Source: Halpernia sp048269545
GTDB lineage: Bacteria > Bacteroidota > Bacteroidia > Flavobacteriales > Weeksellaceae
Reading direction: 5' to 3'
Length of the DNA stretch: 64,000 bases
Assembly: GCF_048269545.1 (NCBI RefSeq)
Contig: NZ_JBLXIJ010000007.1
Span: forward strand, 1 to 64,000
Within the stretch, counting starts at the first letter, position 1; each line of letters starts with the position of its first letter. This document shows positions 34,220 through 40,917 of the stretch, piece by piece. Under the pieces are notes generated by a model. The model had not been told where the DNA came from, did not search any database, and worked only from the letters and a program-made list of their open reading frames with translations. Both the position numbers and the translations under genes were made by a program.

Positions 34220-34972
34220 ATGTCGCAAATTGCAATCAACACTTCTCAAAATGTTAATATTAATTTCACAACAGCAAGCGTGGGTGAAAGAATTTTAGCA
34301 TTTTTTGTAGATATGGCAATCAAAATTGCTTATACTTTAGTAATTTTTTATTTATTTTTTAAACTCTTACATCTCGATGCTTTTCTTTCTGGTTTAGATG
34401 AATGGTCAAAAGGAACCATCATTATTCTTCTACTTTTTCCGACAATTATTTATACTTTGGTTTTAGAAAGTTTAATGGAAGGTCAAACTTTTGGAAAAAA
34501 ATTATTGAAAATAAGAGTGGTGAAAATCGACGGTTATCAAGCGGGTTTTAGCGATTATTTAATGCGTTGGTTTTTCCGTTTAATTGACGTTTTCACCAAT
34601 TCTGGCGTGATTGCATTAATTACAATTATAGTTTCTAAAAACAACCAAAGGTTGGGAGATATGGTTGCAGGAACTGCGGTGATTACTTTAAAAAATAAAG
34701 TGAATATTTCACACACGATTTTAGAAAATTTGAAAGAAGATTATATTCCAACTTTTCCAACAGTTGTTTCTTTAAATGATAATGATATTAGAATTATTAA
34801 AGAAAATTTCCAGAAAGCTATGAAAATTGATGACCGACAACTGATGACGAAACTCTCCAATAAAATTAAAGATATTTTAAAATTACAAATCGATCCGCGA
34901 GATTTTACTGAACGACAGTTTATACAAACGATAATTAAAGATTATAATTTTTATACAGGAAAAGAGGTTTAA
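34220..34972 (+). CDS. RDD family membrane protein
   Basis: 250 residues. RDD domain with GERILAFFVDMAIKIAY near the start (containing the conserved R and D), QTFGKKLLKIRVVKIDG, and NQRLGDMVAGTAVI after about four membrane helices. A soluble C-terminal tail of about 80 residues follows. RDD proteins are membrane proteins, possibly ion exchangers or assembly factors. Divergently paired with the SpoIIM gene and part of the same conserved neighbourhood. Confidence 0.9.
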   Translation: MSQIAINTSQNVNINFTTASVGERILAFFVDMAIKIAYTLVIFYLFFKLLHLDAFLSGLDEWSKGTIIILLLFPTIIYTLVLESLMEGQTFGKKLLKIRVVKIDGYQAGFSDYLMRWFFRLIDVFTNSGVIALITIIVSKNNQRLGDMVAGTAVITLKNKVNISHTILENLKEDYIPTFPTVVSLNDNDIRIIKENFQKAMKIDDRQLMTKLSNKIKDILKLQIDPRDFTERQFIQTIIKDYNFYTGKEV

Positions 34973-35033
34973 AGCGATTTTAGGTTTTAGGTTTTAGGAA
35001 ATTAGTAATTGGTAATTGATAATAAATAATAAA

Positions 35034-35066
35034 AATTCCGTTCAAAATTTTGAACGGATTTTTTTA
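35034..35066. terminator. bidirectional intrinsic terminator
   Basis: Perfect palindrome TCCGTTCAAAA / TTTTGAACGGA at 35,037-35,058 flanked by A and T runs, between the convergent RDD and deoxyhypusine-synthase-like genes. Confidence 0.85.
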
Positions 35067-35116
35067 GTTTATTTTTCGAAAATCTCAAATCTCAAATTTC
35101 AGTTCTCAAATCTCTT

Positions 35117-36091
35117 TTAAGAATTCTCCAAAATATAAGAAAACATCAACGGCGCACAAATCGTGGCGTCACTTTCTACAATATATTTTGGTGTGTGAAT
35201 ATCTAATTTTCCCCAAGTGATTTTCTCGTTAGGAACTGCTCCAGAATAAGAACCGTAAGAAGTTGTAGAATCAGAAATCTGACAGAAATAAGACCAAAAA
35301 GGAATATCCGTCATTTCCATATCTTGGTATAACATTGGAACCACGCAAATTGGGAAATCTCCCGCAATTCCACCACCAACTTGGAAAAAACCAACACCTT
35401 TTCCGCCAGAATTTTTTGGATACCAATCTGCTAAATACATCATATATTCAATTCCAGATTTCATTGTGGAAGGTTTCAATTCACCTTTGATACAATAACT
35501 GGAAAAAATATTTCCCATCGTAGAATCTTCCCAACCTGGAACTACAATTGGCAGATTTTTTTCCGCCGCAGCAAGCATCCAAGAATTCTCTTTTGGGATT
35601 TCATAATATTGTTCTAAAACGCCGGATAAAAGCATTTGGTACATATATTCGTGTGGGAAAAAACGATCTCCTTTCGCTTCTGCATCTTTCCAAATTTCAA
35701 CAATATGTTTTTGCAAACGTCGGAACGCTTCCTCTTCCGGAATACAAGTATCTGTAACTCTGTTTAAACCTTTTTCTAATAAATTCCATTCATCTTGCGC
35801 CGTCAAATCCCTGTAATGTGGCACTCTCTCGTAATGCGAATGCGCCACCAAATTCATTAAATCTTCTTCTAAATTTGCGCCAGTGCAAGAAATAATATCC
35901 ACTTTATCTTGACGAATCATTTCCGCTAAAATTTTTCCTATCTCTGCAGTGGACATTGCGCCCGCTAAAGTAATCATCATTTTTCCGCCATCTTTAAGAT
36001 GCGCCACATAACCTTTTGAAGCGTCTACCAAAGCCGCAGAGTTGAAATGCAGATAATATTTTTCTATAAATTCCGTAATCGGTTTGCTCAT
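35117..36091 (-). CDS. deoxyhypusine-synthase-like protein
   Basis: 324 residues from ATG 36,091 (MSKPITEFIEKYYLHFNSAAL); the frame is open further upstream, but that part is a translated repeat. NAD-dependent DHS fold: LAGAMSTAEIG, IISCTGANLEEDL, GWEDSTMGNIFS and QVGGGIAGDFP. ITWGKLD near the C-terminus holds the lysine equivalent to the catalytic lysine of eukaryotic DHS. Bacteria lack eIF5A, so the substrate is unknown; homospermidine synthesis or another aminobutyl transfer has been suggested for relatives. Promoter TATCTTTG at 36,107-36,114. Confidence 0.9.
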   Translation of the reverse strand: MSKPITEFIEKYYLHFNSAALVDASKGYVAHLKDGGKMMITLAGAMSTAEIGKILAEMIRQDKVDIISCTGANLEEDLMNLVAHSHYERVPHYRDLTAQDEWNLLEKGLNRVTDTCIPEEEAFRRLQKHIVEIWKDAEAKGDRFFPHEYMYQMLLSGVLEQYYEIPKENSWMLAAAEKNLPIVVPGWEDSTMGNIFSSYCIKGELKPSTMKSGIEYMMYLADWYPKNSGGKGVGFFQVGGGIAGDFPICVVPMLYQDMEMTDIPFWSYFCQISDSTTSYGSYSGAVPNEKITWGKLDIHTPKYIVESDATICAPLMFSYILENS

Positions 36092-36106
36092 TTTTTTAAA
36101 TTTTAA

Positions 36107-36114
36107 CAAAGATA
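36107..36114 (-). promoter_or_regulatory. promoter of the deoxyhypusine-synthase-like gene
   Basis: TATCTTTG on the minus strand, exact TANNTTTG, 16 bases upstream of the ATG at 36,091. Confidence 0.6.
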
Positions 36115-36185
36115 ATATTTTAAAATTTTGGGAGCAAGACGGTTTTCGCTTCTTTGAAATATTATACACGCCTCCGTTACAATCT

Positions 36186-36209
36186 GTCATTGCGAGGAAC
36201 GAAGCAATC
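36186..36209. repeat. dispersed repeat (type B, GTCATTGCGAGGAACGAAGC)
   Basis: A 24-base repeat well known from Bacteroidota intergenic regions. Here it lies in the 36,092-36,418 gap, which otherwise has no gene. A copy with one mismatch is inside the menE-like gene at 40,276-40,299 in the opposite orientation. Confidence 0.75.
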
Positions 36210-36418
36210 TGTCGAACTTTCACGCACGCAATAACAGGATTTCCTCTGCAATCGGGGCTAGAATTTTGGGTTGTTTTTCTTTCGACGGGAAGAATTGGTT
36301 TTCGTATTTTAAAGTTTAGGTTAGAAAAAGCCTATATTTTTAATGATAATTATTTTTTATATTTACTATATGTAAAGTATGACGACAGTCAAACATAGCT
36401 AACTAAAATTGGCTAAAT

Positions 36419-37294
36419 ATGTATAAGTTATCTGCAAGCAAAATGAGCGTCAAAAAAATAAAATTTGAATTTAAAAAAAGAATCTTCAATAACAGATTCA
36501 GTATTCCTTTATTCATCTCAATTATTGGTCTTCCAATAATATTATTCAGAAACGGAGTTTTTGATTTAACTAATCTTCCAATCTTTTTTGTGATATTGGG
36601 AAATGTTATTTATTTCTCACTTACAAATGTTTATACTATCAAAATTTTTGAAAATACTACAGAATTTAAAAATGTATTTGGCAAAACTAAAATAATCCCA
36701 AACAATAAAATCACATATTCAGAAACCTACTTTGCGGGAAAAGATACGATGAATAATAAATTTCAAACGCTGAAACTTGAAATTAAATTTCTTAGTAAAA
36801 GAGTGACATTATTTAAAAACGAAGAAGAAAATTACGATTCTTTTATTAAATATTGTAAAAAAAATTACTCAAGATTTCCCGATAAAACAATAAATTATTG
36901 GAATTACTTTATTCCTACATTAATATTTAGTTTTGGAATTTATTTTTTTATTTTTACTCGAAATTCATTTATAAAACAAAGTGAAGATAACCTAACGCAA
37001 ATTCAGAAATATGGATATGTGAAAATTGTAGGAACTTTTAAGGATTATGAAACGATTGGTAGAAATATTAATGAAGTTTGGTTTCATTTGTATGAATATC
37101 CAAAATTTGATTTTTCGCCAATTGATTTTTCAAAAAACAAGTCTAAATATTATAATTTAAAGAAAAATGGAGAAAAAACTATAATTTACATTTCACCTAA
37201 TGAGTACAAAAAGAAAATTATACAAAATATTCCACTAAAATTTTATGATAAATTTTTTCAGTATAACGAAATTACTGCATATAAAGTTGAATAG
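36419..37294 (+). CDS. hypothetical membrane protein
   Basis: 291 residues (an alternative ATG at 36,443 gives MSVKKIKFEF). Two membrane segments near the N-terminus (about 28-45 and 52-70), a PH-like soluble part containing YTIKIFENTTEFKNVFGKTK, a third helix (about 162-180) and a basic C-terminal domain. No family recognised. Isolated between repeat-rich gaps, so it may be accessory. Confidence 0.65.
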   Translation: MYKLSASKMSVKKIKFEFKKRIFNNRFSIPLFISIIGLPIILFRNGVFDLTNLPIFFVILGNVIYFSLTNVYTIKIFENTTEFKNVFGKTKIIPNNKITYSETYFAGKDTMNNKFQTLKLEIKFLSKRVTLFKNEEENYDSFIKYCKKNYSRFPDKTINYWNYFIPTLIFSFGIYFFIFTRNSFIKQSEDNLTQIQKYGYVKIVGTFKDYETIGRNINEVWFHLYEYPKFDFSPIDFSKNKSKYYNLKKNGEKTIIYISPNEYKKKIIQNIPLKFYDKFFQYNEITAYKVE

Positions 37295-37301
37295 TAATTG
37301 A

Positions 37302-37454
37302 CCCGATGGCGCGGATTTATAATCTGTGACAAAATTAAGAAATGATAAGCATAAAACATTTCAAAAAAATTTCTCCAAAGAAAACAAAACAAAAAATTAC
37401 TAATTTTACTTTAAAACAAATTATAGTCACGGATTATAAATCCGCGCCATCGGG
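37302..37454. repeat. REPIN-like inverted repeat pair
   Basis: Two 29-base arms, 37,302-37,330 and 37,426-37,454, are inverted copies with a single mismatch, separated by 95 bases. Each arm contains GATGGCGCGGATTTATAATC or its complement, a motif seen as dispersed repeats in Flavobacteriia and linked elsewhere to REP-associated tyrosine transposases. The short frame across it (37,342-37,533) is a repeat translation, not a gene. Confidence 0.75.
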
Positions 37455-37611
37455 TAGAATTTCGAGTAGTTTTTCTTTTGAAGGGAAGAAAGTTTCGATA
37501 AAAAATTATTTCTCTCTTTACGGTTTTCCGTAATTTTCATTAAAACTATTTTGTTATATTTGATTTATTAATAAAGGATGGCATTAGTCAGACCAAGCCA
37601 CCCAAAAATGG

Positions 37612-37825
37612 TTGTATAGGTCTGATTTTGTCAGACATATATACAAGTTGGAGAAAAATCGCCCTTTGGGACGATTTTTCTCCAACGTCCGGCCCGGTTG
37701 CGCCGACCGTCGGGAAACCATCGTTGCTTTCGCACGACGTTTTCCCAACAGTCGCCTTTGACGCATTCCGAAAAAGAAGTCTCCAACTTCCCTTTCAGAA
37801 CGACGACAAAGCCGAGCCGGACGTT
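37612..37825. repeat. GC-rich island of three consecutive hairpins
   Basis: Three inverted repeats follow each other. First, 37,612-37,646 (TTGTATA..GTCTGA / TCAGAC..TATACAA). Second, 37,648-37,685 (TTGGAGAAAAATCG / CGATTTTTCTCCAA, 14 bp perfect, with CCC/GGG in the loop). Third, a larger imperfect palindrome closed by AACGTCCGGC at 37,684-37,693 and GCCGGACGTT at 37,816-37,825, with an inner CGACCGTCGGGAAA / TTTTCCCAACAGTCG pairing. The G+C content is clearly above the surroundings. Confidence 0.7.
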
Positions 37826-37827
37826 AT
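37798..37827 (+). repeat. 30-bp direct repeat, left copy
   Basis: Identical over 30 bases to 38,714-38,743 (contains GACAAAGCCGAGCCGGACGT). The two copies flank the SHOCT-domain gene at 37,869-38,591. Confidence 0.85.
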
Positions 37828-37868
37828 ACGACAGCGTAAAAATACCACACCAAAGAAAAAGTAGAAAA

Positions 37869-38591
37869 ATGAATACAGATTTATCAGATTTAGAAAAACT
37901 TAATGAGTTAAAAGAAAAAGGAATTTTAACAATTGAAGAATTTGAAAATAAAAAAAAACAAATATTAGATTCATCTTCTACTGGACAAAAATATCAAAAT
38001 CAAATTCAAAATATTAAAGATGTTCCTGCAAAGAAAAAAAGTGGTTGTTTAAAAATATTTTTAATAATAGCAGGTCTATTATTCTTTATTGGTGTAATCG
38101 GCGCCATTATTTCACCTAAAACAGAAAAAATAAATACAGAAAGTACTAATGAAGATTTCTTACTATCAGAAAAGGTAAAAACACAAGAACAGAAAATCGA
38201 TTCAGCTAAACTACAAAACAAAAAATTTAACGAATTAAGTGTAGTTGAACAAGTTTCGAAGCTAGAAAAAGAACTTGAAAATAAAAATTTAACCAAAATT
38301 CAAAAGGAGGAAATTAATATCGAAATTAAGAATATCAAAGAATTAGAGTTCGCAAAAAAAAATATTTCTGCTTGGGATGGATCCAATCCAAAACTGGAAA
38401 GAACTATAAAAAAAGCAATGAATGATCCAGATAGTTATGAACACGTTTCAACTACTTTTGCGTATAAAAAAAATGAAGTAATTGCGACCATGATATATCG
38501 TGGAAAAAATTCCTTTGGCGCAAAAGTTTTAGGTAAGGCGACTGGAACATTTGACTATGATGGTAATCTTTTAGAAGTGAAAGATAATTAA
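37869..38591 (+). CDS. SHOCT-domain membrane protein
   Basis: 240 residues from ATG 37,869; a longer open frame upstream is repeat sequence. The N-terminal SHOCT motif (LNELKEKGILTIEEFENKKKQIL) is followed by a Lys-rich linker, a membrane helix (LKIFLIIAGLLFFIGVIGAII), a coiled-coil region and a C-terminal domain with MNDPDSYEHVSTTF ... NSFGAKVLGKATGTFD, seen in small phage- or element-borne proteins. SHOCT modules mediate oligomerisation. The gene plus its downstream palindrome is bounded by identical 30-bp repeats, so it looks like a mobile cassette. Confidence 0.7.
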   Translation: MNTDLSDLEKLNELKEKGILTIEEFENKKKQILDSSSTGQKYQNQIQNIKDVPAKKKSGCLKIFLIIAGLLFFIGVIGAIISPKTEKINTESTNEDFLLSEKVKTQEQKIDSAKLQNKKFNELSVVEQVSKLEKELENKNLTKIQKEEINIEIKNIKELEFAKKNISAWDGSNPKLERTIKKAMNDPDSYEHVSTTFAYKKNEVIATMIYRGKNSFGAKVLGKATGTFDYDGNLLEVKDN

Positions 38592-38601
38592 CTGAAAACA
38601 C

Positions 38602-38710
38602 CGCTGCCGCACGATTGCATCGTGTGGTCAAAATAATTCAACAAAATACTTTTATTTAATTATTTTCTAATTTTTAAGAATGACCACACGAAAGGATTCG
38701 TACGGTAGCG
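38602..38710. repeat. imperfect palindrome downstream of the SHOCT gene
   Basis: TCGTGTGGTCA (38,620-38,630) pairs perfectly with TGACCACACGA (38,681-38,691), and the outer CGCTGCCGCACGA (38,602-38,614) pairs imperfectly with TCGTACGGTAGCG (38,698-38,710). A right-hand copy of the 30-bp repeat follows at 38,714. Confidence 0.65.
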
Positions 38711-38713
38711 AGG

Positions 38714-38743
38714 GAACGACGACAAAGCCGAGCCGGACGTTAT
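38714..38743 (+). repeat. 30-bp direct repeat, right copy
   Basis: Exact copy of 37,798-37,827. It ends 24 bases before the alkyltransferase-like gene. Confidence 0.85.
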
Positions 38744-38767
38744 TAAAGTTAAATTCTAAATTTGAAT

Positions 38768-39073
38768 ATGAATCCCCTTTTCAAAGAACAAGTTTTTGAA
38801 ATCATAAAATTAATCCCAAAAGGAAGAGTGACTTCTTACGGTGCGATTGCAAAAGCGGTAGGTTTACCAAATTATTCTCGACATGTGGGAAATGCTTTGC
38901 GAAATTATGAGGAAAATTTTCCGGCGCATCGGGTTTGTAATTCTTCGGGTTTTATCACCGCAAGTTGTTTGGAAAAATTTATTAAAAAATTATCCGAAGA
39001 AGGCGTAGAAGTTAAAGGCAATAAAATTCAGAATTTTAGAAAAATCTTTTGGAATCCTTTGGAAGAATTGTGA
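38768..39073 (+). CDS. alkyltransferase-like protein (MGMT family, active-site Cys replaced)
   Basis: 101 residues from ATG 38,768 (MNPLFKEQVFEIIKLIPKGRV). Matches the DNA-binding domain of O6-methylguanine-DNA methyltransferases (VTSYGAIAKAVGLPNYSRHVGNAL), but the PCHR motif is PAHR (52-55), so A53 replaces the alkyl-accepting cysteine. Such alkyltransferase-like proteins bind alkylated guanines and pass them to nucleotide excision repair. Length is typical for the ATL group. Confidence 0.88.
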   Translation: MNPLFKEQVFEIIKLIPKGRVTSYGAIAKAVGLPNYSRHVGNALRNYEENFPAHRVCNSSGFITASCLEKFIKKLSEEGVEVKGNKIQNFRKIFWNPLEEL

Positions 39074-39104
39074 TTAAATTCAAACTTTCAAGGTTTTCAC
39101 CAAG

Positions 39105-39427
39105 CAAAAAACTTTGACTAAGTACAATCACATTTCGGAAAACTTTGGCAAAGTGGAATACAGAAAGTTTTTGATAAAAAAACAGATTCTTCACTTCGCT
39201 TTGCGCCCTTCTGAAATGGTAGATTCGTCGTAGTCAATGACAAAAAACTTTGCCAAAGTACAATCACATTTCGGAAAACTTTGGCAAAGTGGAATACAGA
39301 AAGTTTTTGATAAAAAAACAGATCTTCACTTCGCTTTGCTACCTTCTGAAATGGTAGATTCGTCGTAACCAATGACAAAAAACTTTGCCAAAGTACAATC
39401 ACATTTCGGAAAACTTTAGCAAAGTAA
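39105..39427. repeat. 135-bp tandem repeat, about 2.3 copies
   Basis: The AGTACAATCACATTTCGGAA segment recurs at 39,121, 39,257 and 39,392, a period of 135-136 bases, with near-identical sequence between. Each unit contains the inverted pair ACTTTGCCAAAGT / ACTTTGGCAAAGT (the left arm is altered in the first unit and the right arm in the last) and a CTTCACTTCGCTTTG stretch related to the type A REP. The minus-strand frame across it (39,118-39,402) is repeat translation. The repeat fills the gap between the ATL and arfB genes. Confidence 0.85.
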
Positions 39428-39440
39428 AACCTAGGAGATT

Positions 39441-39836
39441 TTAATCTCCGCGGAAATTTCGATTGACTTTTTTCTCCGATAGTTTTTTCTTATCGTTTAA
39501 GCGTTTTTGGATTTTTGCTTTTGAAGGTTTTGTTTTCAGTCTTTTTTTGGGAATAACTAAAGCCGAATTCACTAAATCCAAAATTTTCTCTGTGGCTAGT
39601 TTTTTATTTTGAAATTGCGTTCGTGTTTCCGAAACTGTGAGTTGTAAAATGCCTTCAGAATTGATTCTATTGATTAATTTGTCATAAATTCTAGATTTTT
39701 GAAAGCCAGAAAAAAATTGACTTTCTCCGCCTTTCCACATTACGGTGACTGCGGTTTCTACTTTATTCACGTTTTGTCCGCCCGCACCGCTACTGCGGGA
39801 AGTTTTGTAAAATAATTCTGTGGAAAAATCAATCAT
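39441..39836 (-). CDS. arfB: alternative ribosome-rescue factor / peptidyl-tRNA hydrolase
   Basis: 131 residues from ATG 39,836 (MIDFSTELFYKTSRSSGAGGQ). The GGQ motif at 19-21 is the peptidyl-tRNA-hydrolysing motif of class I release factors, and the Lys/Arg-rich tail (KKRLKTKPSKAKIQKRLNDKKK) is the mRNA-channel tail typical of ArfB/YaeJ. It frees stalled ribosomes lacking a stop codon. The start overlaps the end of the menE-like gene by 8 bases, so translation is coupled. Confidence 0.92.
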   Translation of the reverse strand: MIDFSTELFYKTSRSSGAGGQNVNKVETAVTVMWKGGESQFFSGFQKSRIYDKLINRINSEGILQLTVSETRTQFQNKKLATEKILDLVNSALVIPKKRLKTKPSKAKIQKRLNDKKKLSEKKVNRNFRGD

Positions 39837-40911
39837 TATTTTCGATTGTTTTTTTAATTTCAAATCTCAAAATTTTTCCAGTTTCTGAGCGTGGAAATTC
39901 TTTTAAAAATACAACTTCTTTCGGTTTGTGATTTTTGCTCGGGAAATTTATCTCTTTTAATTTTTCTAAAATCTGATTTTGCTTTTCTCCTTCAATTACT
40001 AAAACCAATTTTTCTCCTAAAATCTCATCTTTAATTCCAACAAAAATAAGTTCATTAGGAATAGATTTTTTAACTAATTTTTCTAAAACTTCAGGTGAAA
40101 TTTTTAAACCTCCAGAATTAATAATAAAATCTGCACGACCAATAAATTTAAACTGATTTTCATTTTTTATTTCTACAATATCGTTGGTTTTTAAAACTTC
40201 AGAATTTAACATTGGTGCGAAAATTTGCAAACAATTTCTTTCATCTTTTGAAATTTCAATATTATTAAAACGTGAGATTGCTTCGTTTCTCGCAATGACA
40301 GTGAAATAATTTTCGTTAATTGGAAAAATTTCCTTTAAAGCAATGTGAGAAAGCGTTTCGCTCATTCCATAGGTTTCGTAGATTTGAGATTTAGTTCCGC
40401 TCAGTTCGGCTTCGCCTCGTGTGAGATTTGAGATTTGAGATATTTTAAATTTTAAATGCTCTGAAACTTTTGCACCACCGATAATTAATTTTTTGATAAG
40501 ATGAATTTTATCTAAAGAATTTTCAACTTGCAAAGGCGTCATTGCACAAAAATCAATTTTTTTTGAGAAATTTTTTAGTGGTTTTAAAGAAGAATTTTCT
40601 ACATAAATTTTCAATTTTCTTTCAATGGCTCTTACAATCATCATTTTCCCAGAAATATATTCAATTGGCAAACAAAGTAAAGCAGAATTTCCTTCTTTTA
40701 AATTTAAAAAATCACAAGTCATTTTTGCAGAAATGCACATTTTCTCTCTCTCAACTTGAATGATTTTGGGCATTCCTGTAGAACCGGAAGTTTTTACTGA
40801 AACATATTTTTCTTCCGAAAACCAAAGTTTTATAAAATTGACAACTTCGCACTCAAACTCATTTTTGGGAGACAGTTTATCAAGATTAAAATTTTGAAAA
40901 TCGATTTGCAT
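39829..40911 (-). CDS. menE: o-succinylbenzoate-CoA ligase-like AMP-binding enzyme
   Basis: 360 residues of the ANL superfamily: P-loop KTSGSTGMPK, SALLCLPIEYISGKMM, YETYGMSETLSHIAL, FIGRADFIINSGGLKISPE and C-terminal PRSETGKILR with the catalytic lysine. Short and lacking a large N-domain, as in Flavobacteriia MenE of menaquinone synthesis. Two segments look foreign: ISQISNLTRGEAE before SGTKSQIYETYG, and VIARNEAISR before FNNIEISKDERN. Their DNA matches intergenic repeats found elsewhere in this window. The core motifs are intact, so the enzyme may still work. Confidence 0.82.
   Translation of the reverse strand: MQIDFQNFNLDKLSPKNEFECEVVNFIKLWFSEEKYVSVKTSGSTGMPKIIQVEREKMCISAKMTCDFLNLKEGNSALLCLPIEYISGKMMIVRAIERKLKIYVENSSLKPLKNFSKKIDFCAMTPLQVENSLDKIHLIKKLIIGGAKVSEHLKFKISQISNLTRGEAELSGTKSQIYETYGMSETLSHIALKEIFPINENYFTVIARNEAISRFNNIEISKDERNCLQIFAPMLNSEVLKTNDIVEIKNENQFKFIGRADFIINSGGLKISPEVLEKLVKKSIPNELIFVGIKDEILGEKLVLVIEGEKQNQILEKLKEINFPSKNHKPKEVVFLKEFPRSETGKILRFEIKKTIENND
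40276..40299. repeat. type B dispersed repeat inside menE
   Basis: 24 bases matching 36,186-36,209 (opposite orientation) with one mismatch. Read in the menE frame it gives VIARNEAIS, a peptide that recurs in unrelated Bacteroidota proteins because of this repeat. Confidence 0.8.
40420..40442. repeat. TTTGAGAT repeat inside menE
   Basis: GTGAGATTTGAGATTTGAGAT, which complements the intergenic run at 35,080-35,097 (AATCTCAAATCTCAAAT). In the menE frame it encodes ISQISNL. Confidence 0.6.
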
Positions 40912-40917
40912 AAAATC

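Noticed and set aside
36092..36223. 44-codon N-terminal extension of the deoxyhypusine-synthase-like gene
   Set aside because: The extension translates the dispersed repeat at 36,186 and lies upstream of the promoter; the conserved start is at 36,091.
37342..37533. 63-codon plus-strand open frame
   Set aside because: It spans one arm of the REPIN-like repeat (VTDYKSAPSGR is the repeat's translation) and has no homology or promoter.
39118..39402. 94-codon minus-strand open frame with internal repeats
   Set aside because: It is the translation of the 135-bp tandem repeat; the period makes the peptide repeat as well.
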